In this document: one piece after another, positions 1 to 6,332 of the stretch
How the letters are laid out: each line of letters begins with the position of its first letter
Position numbering within the stretch: the first letter of the stretch is position 1
Origin: Chloroflexi bacterium RBG_16_51_16
GTDB lineage: Bacteria > Chloroflexota > Anaerolineae > Anaerolineales > Villigracilaceae
Length of the DNA: 7,638 bases
Assembly (NCBI GenBank): GCA_001796785.1
Contig: MGNL01000069.1
Span: 1 to 7,638, forward strand
Direction: 5' to 3'
Translations under genes and position numbers: made by a program
The notes under the pieces: model-generated
The model's input: the letters and a program-made list of their open reading frames with translations, nothing else
Database searches by the model: none
Told to the model about the DNA's origin: nothing

Positions 1-885
1 AACATCAGCTAGCAGGTTATCATAGCGACCGCCGCCCAGGATGGATCGCTTGATATCACCCGCTACCTCCCAGGCTTCGAATACGGTACCGGTATAGTAA
101 AGGAGTCCGCGTGCAACGGACGGATCGAACGCCACAAATCTTTCAAGGCCCATGGCTTGGATCGCAGAGAAGAATCTCTTAAGGCTGTCGGACTGCTGCC
201 ATAAGGATTTATCATCCAAAATGGATTTCATCTGATCGATTTGTTTGCTGCTCAAACCGATCTTCTCTCCCTCAGCGGTCCAGGACTCCGGTGTCAACTT
301 TTCCTTCTTATCGACCCAGGAAAAAGCCTGGTCCTTGTTCCTTTTTTGGATTCCCATGGATGTGAATTGTTCTTCCATCAACCGGCGGTCGTTAACCAGG
401 ATCATGACCTGGTCTGGTTTTAGTCCAACCTTGTCAAAAAAAGATGCCAGTACCGCTACGTTTTCTGCGTCAGCTTCCGGTGAATCGACCCCGAGCAGAT
501 CCACATTCCATTGAAAAAATTCCCGGGTCCTCCCTTTCTGCGGACGCTCGTATCGCCAGAACGGACCGAACGACCACCAGCGTATTGGAAAGGTGAGCTC
601 GTTCTGCTTTTGGGCGACCATGCGTGCCAGGCTCGGAGTAAGTTCGGGACGAAGGGCTAACTTGGAACCGCTGCGGTCCTCTAAAATATAGGCTTGTTCA
701 TTAACAAGCTCCTCTCCAGATTTTGCTGCGTAAAGCTCCAGGGTCTCCAACATCGGTGCTTCATATTCCTGATAACCGAATGATTCGGATACACTCCGGC
801 AGGTGTTGTATAACCATGTGCGCACGGCCATTTGGTCCGGGTAAAAATCGCGGGTTCCTTTTACGGATTGGACGACTTTTCTCAT
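1..885 (-). CDS. hisS: Histidyl-tRNA synthetase, N-terminal 295 residues (partial, 3' end off window)
   Basis: Class II aminoacyl-tRNA synthetase that charges tRNA-His with histidine in the cytoplasm. The minus frame from ATG at 885 stays open to base 1, so only the catalytic part is visible and the C-terminal anticodon-binding domain lies outside. Seen: KGTRDFYP near residues 9-16; motif 2 as LRPELTPSLARM (78-89) and FWRYERPQKGRTREFFQ (109-125) with Arg111 and Gln125; the histidine-specific stretch ARGLLYYTGTVFE (258-270) with Arg259; and GGGRYDNL (284-291), the ATP-side motif. Arg259 and the two following Tyr residues align with the E. coli numbering. The usual Asp before the YY pair is Leu262 here. 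The start is supported by a GGAG box five bases upstream and by the family's usual N-terminus. It is transcribed divergently from the methyltransferase. Identity is near certain; the missing C-terminus cannot be assessed. Confidence 0.96.
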   Translation of the reverse strand, partial: MRKVVQSVKGTRDFYPDQMAVRTWLYNTCRSVSESFGYQEYEAPMLETLELYAAKSGEELVNEQAYILEDRSGSKLALRPELTPSLARMVAQKQNELTFPIRWWSFGPFWRYERPQKGRTREFFQWNVDLLGVDSPEADAENVAVLASFFDKVGLKPDQVMILVNDRRLMEEQFTSMGIQKRNKDQAFSWVDKKEKLTPESWTAEGEKIGLSSKQIDQMKSILDDKSLWQQSDSLKRFFSAIQAMGLERFVAFDPSVARGLLYYTGTVFEAWEVAGDIKRSILGGGRYDNLLADV

Positions 886-897
886 ACGGCTCCATCC

Positions 898-918
898 AAA
901 ATTCAATGAATGAATTTT
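898..918. repeat. Perfect palindrome in the divergent promoter region, possible operator
   Basis: Arms AAAATTCA (898-905) and TGAATTTT (911-918) are exact reverse complements separated by five bases. The site lies 5 bp upstream of the extended -10 of the rightward genes, covering where their -35 would be. It is also 13-33 bp upstream of the hisS start codon. The position is what an operator for a dimeric repressor would occupy, but the site is AT-rich and no cognate regulator is visible, so the regulatory role is inference. Confidence 0.45.
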
Positions 919-922
919 ATTT

Positions 923-931
923 TGGTATAAT
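923..931 (+). promoter_or_regulatory. Extended -10 promoter for the methyltransferase/deacetylase pair
   Basis: TGGTATAAT is a perfect extended -10 element (TGn followed by the TATAAT hexamer at 926-931). A -35 hexamer at 17-bp spacing (903-908, TTCAAT) matches the consensus poorly, which is common for extended -10 promoters. Transcription would start near 937-939, giving a leader of about 25 bases before the ATG at 964, with an AGGA ribosome-binding site at 954-957. On the opposite strand the best -10-like hexamer for hisS is TAAAAT at 914-919, within the palindrome's right arm, but it lacks a convincing -35. Confidence 0.6.
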
Positions 932-963
932 TTCTTTCACTTATCTGACGAACAGGAATTGGA

Positions 964-1764
964 ATGGAAATAAATTATCAGGAAACCAGCAAGGACCTTC
1001 TCACCCGCATCAGCATCCACGAAAAATATGGAGCGCGGGACATTGATAAGTGGACGATTGAGGTCCTTGATCCCAAACCTGGAATGACAATCCTCGATGT
1101 CGGTTGCGGTGCCGGAAAACAATGTTTCCTGTATGATGATTTTACCAAAGGTCAAGCCCGCATCTTCGGAGGCGATTTCTCTGAGGAGCTGCTTGAAAAA
1201 GCACGCGCAGCTGCCGCTGGACGCGGCGCGAACATCTCCTTTTCTTTCATGGATTTTAATAAGCGCTTCGGATTCGACGAAAGTACGTTTGACCTCGTGT
1301 CTTCTGCGTTTGCGATCTATTATGCTTCCGACCTGCGGATTACCTTTGGCGAAGCCCATCGTGTTACGAAACCGAAAGGCAGGCTGTTCGTAACCGGTCC
1401 CCTGCCGGAAAATAAGAAGATGTTCTATGAGATCATCCGGGAGGCGACTGATAAACCGATCCCTCCTATGCCAGGATCGTCTCGGTTCAAAGTGGAAATA
1501 TTTGAGACCATCCAGGAATTATTTTCAAACACCCAACTCCTAACCTTCGAAAATCCGATAACTTTTCCGCAGGTTGCGCCGTTCATGGAGTACGTCCGCG
1601 CCTCCCTCAGCGAGGACCGAAAGTTATGGACTTCGATGTTCAACGGACCGGAGCAGTACGCAAATTTGCTGGGAAAGATCGAATCCGTCGCAGCGACCTG
1701 GTTCAAACGCGATGGAAAGCTGGTCATGACCAAGGTCGTAGGCGGGATACTGGCCGTCAAATAA
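964..1764 (+). CDS. Class I SAM-dependent methyltransferase
   Basis: Predicted soluble enzyme of 266 residues that transfers a methyl group from S-adenosylmethionine. Seen: the glycine-rich SAM-binding motif ILDVGCGAGK (43-52); an acidic residue ending the second strand at Asp71 in GGDFS; Asp97 in FMDFN, placed to contact the adenine; the motif-4-like FDLVSSAFAIYY (109-120); and AHRVTKPKGRLFVTGP (131-146), the usual post-motif strand and turn. The C-terminal third (about 165-266) is probably the substrate-recognition part and shows no motif I recognise. No signal peptide or membrane segment is seen. ATG at 964 has AGGA six bases upstream. It is first in a two-gene plus-strand unit with a PIG-L deacetylase, which suggests a sugar, glycan or related small-molecule substrate. 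The fold is confident; the substrate is unknown. Confidence 0.88.
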   Translation: MEINYQETSKDLLTRISIHEKYGARDIDKWTIEVLDPKPGMTILDVGCGAGKQCFLYDDFTKGQARIFGGDFSEELLEKARAAAAGRGANISFSFMDFNKRFGFDESTFDLVSSAFAIYYASDLRITFGEAHRVTKPKGRLFVTGPLPENKKMFYEIIREATDKPIPPMPGSSRFKVEIFETIQELFSNTQLLTFENPITFPQVAPFMEYVRASLSEDRKLWTSMFNGPEQYANLLGKIESVAATWFKRDGKLVMTKVVGGILAVK

Positions 1765-1786
1765 CTCAGCGGCGGCCTTCCCCGCA

Positions 1787-1829
1787 GGACTTTTCGGATT
1801 CAACGTTGCGGGATCAAAGTCAAAAGTCC
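1787..1829 (+). repeat. Inverted repeat between methyltransferase and deacetylase genes
   Basis: GGACTTTT (1787-1794) is exactly complementary to AAAAGTCC (1822-1829), with a 27-base spacer. The sequence AAAGTC at 1816-1821 offers a second, shorter partner for GACTTT, so two alternative stems are possible. The downstream arm ends five bases before the GGAG ribosome-binding site (1834-1837) of the deacetylase gene. No T-run follows, so it is not a typical intrinsic terminator. It may form an RNA stem that tunes translation or message stability. Confidence 0.4.
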
Positions 1830-1842
1830 AATCGGAGAACCC

Positions 1843-2481
1843 ATGCTTTTTTATGGTAAGCGCGTTTTATTCCTCGGCGCCCACCCCGATGACATTGAAA
1901 TCGGGTGCGGCGCGCTCATCCATCATATCGTCCCCATTAGCGATGTGTTATGCGTGACGTTTTCTGACAATCAAAAAAACTCGGAGCTCACCCGGGTTGT
2001 TGATGAACATTTTCGATCCATGGCCGTGCTGGGGGTTCCAAAGAAGAAGGCGATCTTTGGTCCGTTCAACACGCGCGTATTTCCACACGACCGGCAGGAG
2101 ATCCTCGAATATCTTCTAAAACTAAGGACGGATTTCGATCCGGATATCATTTTTGTCCACAGCCGCCAGGATATTCACCAGGATCACAATACCATGACCG
2201 CAGAAGCCCTGCGAGCCTACCGAGGCATCACGCTGCTTGGTTATGATGTCGTCCGTTCATCCCATGATTTTTTTCCGCATTTCCTGGTCGAGGTGAGTGA
2301 AGTGGATGTCCAGGCCAAGATTGAAGCGCTGTCCAAGTATGAGACCTACCGGGAAAAATATTACTTCAACCCTGAACTGACACGCGCGATCATGGTGCGT
2401 CACGGCGCGCTGGCAGAAAAACCCTTTGCCGAAGGATTTGACATCCTCAGGATCGTCGGCAGCTTTGAACGATGTAATTAA
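1843..2481 (+). CDS. PIG-L/LmbE-family zinc-dependent de-N-acetylase
   Basis: Predicted 212-residue metal-dependent deacetylase or amidohydrolase of the PIG-L (LmbE-like) family. Known members remove acetyl groups from N-acetylglucosamine conjugates, as in GPI anchors, mycothiol, bacillithiol and glycopeptide biosynthesis. Seen: GAHPDDIEIGCGA (12-24), where His14 and Asp17 are the expected zinc ligand and catalytic acid/base, and the second metal motif HSRQDIHQDHN (106-116), with His115 the likely further zinc ligand. The C-terminal FAEGFDILRI (195-204) matches the family's usual closing strand. It is near the short end of the family length, with no signal peptide, so it is probably cytoplasmic. 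The start at 1843 has GGAG five bases upstream. The gene follows the methyltransferase by 78 bases and ends five bases from the oppositely oriented Rieske gene. Family is confident; substrate is not known. Confidence 0.9.
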   Translation: MLFYGKRVLFLGAHPDDIEIGCGALIHHIVPISDVLCVTFSDNQKNSELTRVVDEHFRSMAVLGVPKKKAIFGPFNTRVFPHDRQEILEYLLKLRTDFDPDIIFVHSRQDIHQDHNTMTAEALRAYRGITLLGYDVVRSSHDFFPHFLVEVSEVDVQAKIEALSKYETYREKYYFNPELTRAIMVRHGALAEKPFAEGFDILRIVGSFERCN

Positions 2482-2505
2482 CGGGATTACTCTTTAGGGA
2501 TCCCG
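2482..2505. repeat. Hairpin-forming inverted repeat at the convergent gene junction
   Basis: CGGGAT (2482-2487) pairs exactly with ATCCCG (2500-2505) across a 12-base loop. A second copy of ATCCCG at 2520-2525 could compete. It overlaps the end of the Rieske gene. On the minus strand the stem is followed by TTAATTA, a weak U-rich tail; on the plus strand there is no U-run. At best it is a weak terminator for the suf transcript. Confidence 0.25.
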
Positions 2506-2834
2506 ATGTATAAATTTCCATCCCGAACCTGGACCGGGTAAGCGGGGATATCCACCACAGCCGGCATCTGGAGCACTTTTCCGCTGCGTACATCGAATTG
2601 AGCACCGTGTCTCGGGCAGGTAATCGAAAAACCCTCAAGGTCGCCCTCGCCCACCGGACCGTCATCATGCGAACAGACATCTGCGATCGCGAAATACTCC
2701 CCAGCGATATTGAAGATGACGATCATCGTGCCACCCAGCTCTACGAATAGCCTTTCGCCATTGGGCAGATCGCTCGCTGGCGCGATTTCAACGAACTCGA
2801 CTTTGGTTTCTTTCAATTGAGTGTAGTTATACAT
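2487..2834 (-). CDS. Rieske-type [2Fe-2S] ferredoxin, last gene of the suf operon
   Basis: Small soluble Rieske protein of 115 residues, like the ferredoxin components of non-heme iron dioxygenases and the NirD-like small subunits. Seen: cluster-binding motifs CSH (Cys54, His56) and CPRH (Cys73, His76), the GPVGEG turn between them, and the following GAQFDVRSGKV strand typical of the family. There is no N-terminal membrane anchor, and the two extra disulfide cysteines of respiratory Rieske proteins are absent. It lies 71 bases downstream of sufU on the same strand and is probably co-transcribed. In Actinobacteria a protein of this type is commonly encoded within suf operons, which fits a role as a client or electron carrier for Fe-S assembly; that role is inference. 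The start lacks a clear Shine-Dalgarno. The motifs are far downstream of any start choice, so the identity is safe. Confidence 0.9.
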   Translation of the reverse strand: MYNYTQLKETKVEFVEIAPASDLPNGERLFVELGGTMIVIFNIAGEYFAIADVCSHDDGPVGEGDLEGFSITCPRHGAQFDVRSGKVLQMPAVVDIPAYPVQVRDGNLYIGIPKE

Positions 2835-2905
2835 TGAAACGGATTTTCTTGGCTGAATTGTATCCCGATCCCTGTTGACCGCTGTACTAAAATTTAAGAC
2901 AGAGT

Positions 2906-3301
2906 CTATTCGACCAGTTCGTCAGTCGCTTCCCCCAATCCATAGACTCCCGCTTTTAAAACCTTGAGAGAGAGCAGGGCACATTTCATACGTACAGGTC
3001 CCAGGTCGATGCCCAGCATATCCAATATATCCTGCCTGGTCAGCTTCTTCACGTCCTCAATTGATTTTCCGATCACCGATTCGAGCAGCAGATCAGCAGA
3101 GGCTTGGGATATGGCGCAGCCGTGGCCGTCGAAACGCGCCTCGCTCACTTTCCCTTCCTTATCCACTCTTAGATCGATTTGGATGTGATCTCCGCAAAGG
3201 GGATTGTTATCTGCGAATGAAATATCGTGGGGGTCCAACTTGCCGCGATAGGACGGATTTTTATAATGCTCGATGATATTTTCCCGATACAGGTCTTCCA
3301 T
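2906..3301 (-). CDS. sufU: SufU-type Fe-S assembly sulfur acceptor
   Basis: NifU-N/IscU-fold protein of 131 residues that takes persulfide sulfur from SufS for cluster assembly. Seen: NPLCGDHI with Cys36 and Asp38; GHGCAISQASADLL with Cys62; and GPVRMKCALLSL with Cys107. These are the four zinc ligands of SufU. Lys106 precedes the last Cys where IscU scaffolds have His, which points to SufU rather than IscU. The Cys62-to-Cys107 spacing is IscU-like: the insertion of roughly 18-20 residues seen in Bacillus SufU is missing. Its ATG overlaps the sufS stop codon by one base (TAATG), so translation is probably coupled; an AGGT box lies nine bases upstream. Neighbours sufS and the Rieske gene support a SUF role. 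An alternative name would be IscU-like scaffold. Confidence 0.92.
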   Translation of the reverse strand: MEDLYRENIIEHYKNPSYRGKLDPHDISFADNNPLCGDHIQIDLRVDKEGKVSEARFDGHGCAISQASADLLLESVIGKSIEDVKKLTRQDILDMLGIDLGPVRMKCALLSLKVLKAGVYGLGEATDELVE

Positions 3302-4524
3302 TAAGAAAATACCTGTTTAACTTTGTAGATGCCATTTACGAGGGCATCCACTTCCTCGCGGGTTGAATAGAGGTAAAAACTTGCCCGGGTGGAGGCAGGG
3401 ATGCCCATCTTGTTGTGGAGTGGCTGCGCGCAGTGGTGCCCCGCCCTCACGGCAATCCCATCCCGGTCCAGGATCGCCGCCACATCATGCGGATGGATGC
3501 CGTCGAATGTGAAGGCTGCGATTGCACCCTTCTTATCAGCCTTGGGCCCGAGCACCTTTACACCTGGAATTTCTTCCAGCCGGTCGAGTGCATACTCAAT
3601 GATTGTGTGCTCATGTGCAGCCACCGCCTCCATTCCCACGCCGTTGAGGTAATCCACCGCCGCGCCAAATCCAATTGCTTCTGCGATCGCGGGTGTGCCC
3701 GCCTCAAATTTATGTGGTACATCGTTAGGCGTGAATGATCCGAATTTCACTTCCTTGATCATTTCCCCGCCACCCAGGAAAGGTGGAATGGATTCCAACA
3801 GAGCTAGTTTTCCATACAAGGCGCCGACACCCGTCGGGCCGCACATCTTATGCGCACTGAATGCCATGAAATCCACCCCCAGCGATTGGACATCAACTCT
3901 CAAATGGGAAACCGATTGAGCGGCGTCCATGACTGTGATCGCACCGATTTGATGCGCTTTCTCTATGATCTCGGAAGCAGGGTTGATCGTACCCAATACA
4001 TTTGACATGTGTGCGAACGCAACCAGCTTGGGTTTTAATTCCAACAGCTTTTCAAAGCTCTCGAGATCCAATAGCCCATCTGGTGTGATCGGTATGAATT
4101 CCAGCCTGAGGTTGCGCTCGTTTGCCACCATGTACCACGGCACCAGGTTGCTGTGATGCTCCATCTCGGTGAGCAGGATCAGATCCCCAGCCTGCAGGTT
4201 TTTCCTGGCCCACGTATGAGCAACCAGGTTTATGGCTTCCGTAGTGTTACGTGTGTAGACAATTTCACGTGGGTTGGCGGCGTTAATAAATCTTGCTATT
4301 TTTTCACGAGCTTGTTCAAACAACGAGGTAGCCTCTTCGGCCAGGGTGTGGACACCTCGATGTACGTTGGCATTATTCCGCCGGTAAAAAGTGTTCATTG
4401 CTTCAATGACTGAATCAGGTTTTTGGGAGGTTGCCGTCGAATCAAGATAGACCAACCGTACACCGGGATGTACCTCACGGCTTAACGCCGGAAAGTCAGC
4501 TCTAATTTTCTCTACGTCTAACAT
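3301..4524 (-). CDS. sufS: Cysteine desulfurase SufS
   Basis: PLP-dependent group II cysteine desulfurase of 407 residues, the usual length. It converts cysteine to alanine and holds the sulfur as a persulfide for transfer to SufU. Seen: YLDSTATSQKP (26-36); EMEHHSN with His124 stacking on PLP; MDAAQS with Asp200 and Gln203; SAHKMCGPTG with the PLP Schiff-base Lys226; RAGHHCAQPLH with the persulfide-carrying Cys365; and STRASFYLYST with Arg380, which binds the substrate carboxylate. The HPHD motif places His346 nineteen residues before the catalytic Cys, the spacing of the Bacillus SufS histidine that swaps onto the SufU zinc. This matches the neighbouring sufU gene and the absence of sufE here. 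The ATG at 4524 has no convincing Shine-Dalgarno and lies six bases after the stop of the upstream small gene, so translational coupling is likely. Confidence 0.96.
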   Translation of the reverse strand: MLDVEKIRADFPALSREVHPGVRLVYLDSTATSQKPDSVIEAMNTFYRRNNANVHRGVHTLAEEATSLFEQAREKIARFINAANPREIVYTRNTTEAINLVAHTWARKNLQAGDLILLTEMEHHSNLVPWYMVANERNLRLEFIPITPDGLLDLESFEKLLELKPKLVAFAHMSNVLGTINPASEIIEKAHQIGAITVMDAAQSVSHLRVDVQSLGVDFMAFSAHKMCGPTGVGALYGKLALLESIPPFLGGGEMIKEVKFGSFTPNDVPHKFEAGTPAIAEAIGFGAAVDYLNGVGMEAVAAHEHTIIEYALDRLEEIPGVKVLGPKADKKGAIAAFTFDGIHPHDVAAILDRDGIAVRAGHHCAQPLHNKMGIPASTRASFYLYSTREEVDALVNGIYKVKQVFS

Positions 4525-4530
4525 TGGAAA

Positions 4531-4944
4531 TCAATATTCCGGTATGGTTTTTCGTAAAACTTTCTTGGAAGCGGTTTGCCGGAGATGTTCGGAATGGACC
4601 GGATACCAAAGGATCCGGTCTGGTACCATCCATCCATCGGTCAGGAAAACGTTCGAACGGAACTGCACTGCAATCATCTTGCTGTCCATCTGTACGACAA
4701 TGCCCTTGATCCAGCCGCGGATCCGGTCATTATTTTTTTCATGATCGCAGTACACCTCGACCGTATCCCCGACCATGAAGGCATGCTCGCTACCTGGCGG
4801 CTTCATGTATGCGAATTGGTTCGCTTTTTCCGACCGTCTCCCATTGCGGCGTGCATTAACCGCAGTACCCATCAGCCCGGCGGGTTTGATCTTTACTTTT
4901 GCTCTTGGTTTTGATTTACGCGTGGTTTTTGATTTGCCTGCCAT
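4531..4944 (-). CDS. Unrecognised basic protein with SH3/Tudor-like domain, inside the suf operon
   Basis: I do not recognise this 137-residue protein. Residues 1-45 are strongly basic, rich in Lys, Arg, Ser, Pro and Ala, and probably disordered. Residues about 57-122 look like a small beta-barrel: VGDTVEVYCD, then RGWIKGIVVQMDSKMIAVQF, then GWMVPDRILWYP, the alternation expected of an SH3, Tudor or agenet-like fold. The C-terminal 15 residues are again basic. A single cysteine (Cys66) argues against binding a cluster by itself. No membrane segment or signal peptide is seen. It lies between sufD (17-base gap) and sufS (6-base gap), on the same strand, with a weak GAGAG ribosome-binding site, so it is almost certainly co-transcribed and may couple translation into sufS. 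The basic tail suggests nucleic-acid or acidic-partner binding. Coding status is well supported by the operon packing; function is unknown. Confidence 0.8.
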   Translation of the reverse strand: MAGKSKTTRKSKPRAKVKIKPAGLMGTAVNARRNGRRSEKANQFAYMKPPGSEHAFMVGDTVEVYCDHEKNNDRIRGWIKGIVVQMDSKMIAVQFRSNVFLTDGWMVPDRILWYPVHSEHLRQTASKKVLRKTIPEY

Positions 4945-4961
4945 TTTCTCTCAATATCGTT

Positions 4962-6299
4962 TTATTCCATCTTTGACAAGATGGCTTGATGAAATCTTTC
5001 CCGCACTCCCTCGAAGGGTATTCTCTGCATGATCGGGTCAAAGAATCCCTCCACGACGATGCGTTCAGCCTCCTTTTGTGGCACTCCACGACTTTTGATA
5101 TAGAACAGCGGTTCCTGTTCGAGTTTACCGACCGTTGCACCATGGGTGCAGCGGACGTCATCAGCCAGGATCTCCAGTCCGGGGATTGAATCGGCTCGGG
5201 CGCCTTCCTCCAGGACGATATTTCGGTTCGCCTGGTAGCCGTCGGTTTTTTCGGCACCTTTTGCAACATAGATCATCCCCTGCCAGACCGAGCGGCTCTT
5301 TCCCTTCAACGCGCCTTTGAAAAGCAGGTCACTGGTTGTATGGGGGGCAAGGTGATTTTGTTGCGTATCATGGTCAAGATGCTGCGTCCCATCTGTAAAA
5401 TAAAATCCGGACATCCTACCTTTGGCTCCCTCTCCCGCCAGGTCGAGCTCGGAGAAATTCTTGGTCAGGTGCGAACCGATCGCTCCAAAGATCCAGTCGA
5501 TTTGCCCGTCCCGTTCCACACGAGCGCGCTCGTGGCTAAAATTCCAGATTTTCCTTCCCCAGGACTGAAGCTCGACAAACTTCAAGTTTGCACCAGCCAT
5601 CACTTTGATCTCCACGATCCCACTGTGGAATGCGTCCTTGCCTTCTGCCGGTGAAGCCGATTCGTGCACGTAGACCGCACTGGCTCCCTCCTCAAGGAGA
5701 ACAAGGATGTGTGAAACATGCGCAAGGCTATCTCCGGGTCCCCATAGGATGCTGTGAAATGGTGCTTCGATTTTTTCGTTCGCCGGGACATACAATAAGA
5801 TTCCATTTTGGGCGAATGCACCTGCAAGAGCTGCAAACTTACCTTCCTCAACATTGACCGTTTGTCCAAGGATTTTGGAAACCAGGTCTGGATGTTTCTC
5901 CTGGGCGGTTCGTAAGTCTGTAAAAACAACACCCCGCCTGATGAGAGTCTCATCCAAATCGATCTGTGACCCGTTGGGTGTTATTACGATCTGACCGCCA
6001 TGCTGATCCGCGGCCAGAGGTTTCAACAGCTCGAGCGGGACACCGCGTAGGTCTGCGTGAACGCCATTTTTGGATAACTTGAAAGCCTCAACCGGCATGG
6101 ATCTTAGATCCGTGCGCCTCCAGGCTTCCATCGTCACATCCGGAATGCTCAAGCGCTGGTACGCTTTCCACGCCGCAGAGTTATATTTTTCGAATTCAGG
6201 CTGACCGCTGGGCAGGTCTGCAGCGGTAAAAGTAAAATCCTTCGTTTTGGATTCAACTCGGCGGGACTTGCTTACGACAACTCTTGGTTTCTCTTGCAT
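4962..6299 (-). CDS. sufD: SufD, Fe-S cluster assembly scaffold subunit
   Basis: Subunit of the SufBCD scaffold that builds Fe-S clusters in the cytoplasm, 445 residues. Seen: an N-terminal helical region with EAWRRTDLR (58-66), the usual SufD entry motif; a long right-handed beta-helix core including AFHSGIVEIKV (223-233) and LQSWGRKIWNFSHERA (244-259); and the C-terminal CTHGATVG (384-391), where His386 matches the SufD histidine that cooperates with the SufB cysteine in cluster formation. SRGVPQKEAERIVVEGFF (403-420) is the common SufB/SufD closing helix. It is slightly longer than E. coli SufD (423). An AGGA box lies seven bases before the start. It follows sufB by 33 bases and precedes the small basic gene by 17, placing it firmly in the suf operon. 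The pairing with sufB makes the SufD assignment secure. Confidence 0.95.
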   Translation of the reverse strand: MQEKPRVVVSKSRRVESKTKDFTFTAADLPSGQPEFEKYNSAAWKAYQRLSIPDVTMEAWRRTDLRSMPVEAFKLSKNGVHADLRGVPLELLKPLAADQHGGQIVITPNGSQIDLDETLIRRGVVFTDLRTAQEKHPDLVSKILGQTVNVEEGKFAALAGAFAQNGILLYVPANEKIEAPFHSILWGPGDSLAHVSHILVLLEEGASAVYVHESASPAEGKDAFHSGIVEIKVMAGANLKFVELQSWGRKIWNFSHERARVERDGQIDWIFGAIGSHLTKNFSELDLAGEGAKGRMSGFYFTDGTQHLDHDTQQNHLAPHTTSDLLFKGALKGKSRSVWQGMIYVAKGAEKTDGYQANRNIVLEEGARADSIPGLEILADDVRCTHGATVGKLEQEPLFYIKSRGVPQKEAERIVVEGFFDPIMQRIPFEGVRERFHQAILSKME

Positions 6300-6332
6300 T
6301 TTTAATTCCTGGGTGGATTTCGATGAACCAGA

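Noticed and set aside
937..1359. A 140-codon minus-strand open frame opposite the methyltransferase
   Set aside because: It lies wholly antisense to a gene with clear SAM-binding motifs, has no recognisable domain and overlaps the promoter region.
2497..2504. GGGATCCC palindrome as a regulatory site
   Set aside because: It is a short palindrome within coding sequence, and similar GGATCC-containing words recur by chance elsewhere in the window.
2835..2905. A separate promoter for the Rieske gene
   Set aside because: A TACAAT hexamer is present on the minus strand, but there is no matching -35 at 16-18 bp spacing, so co-transcription with sufU is the simpler reading.
4576..4914. A 112-codon plus-strand open frame opposite the small basic gene
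   Set aside because: It competes with the minus-strand small gene, but that one fits the operon strand and spacing and has a coherent basic-tail plus barrel composition. The plus frame has no such context.
5600..5953. A 117-codon minus-strand open frame within sufD
   Set aside because: It is an out-of-frame shadow of sufD, which has strong family motifs over the same bases.
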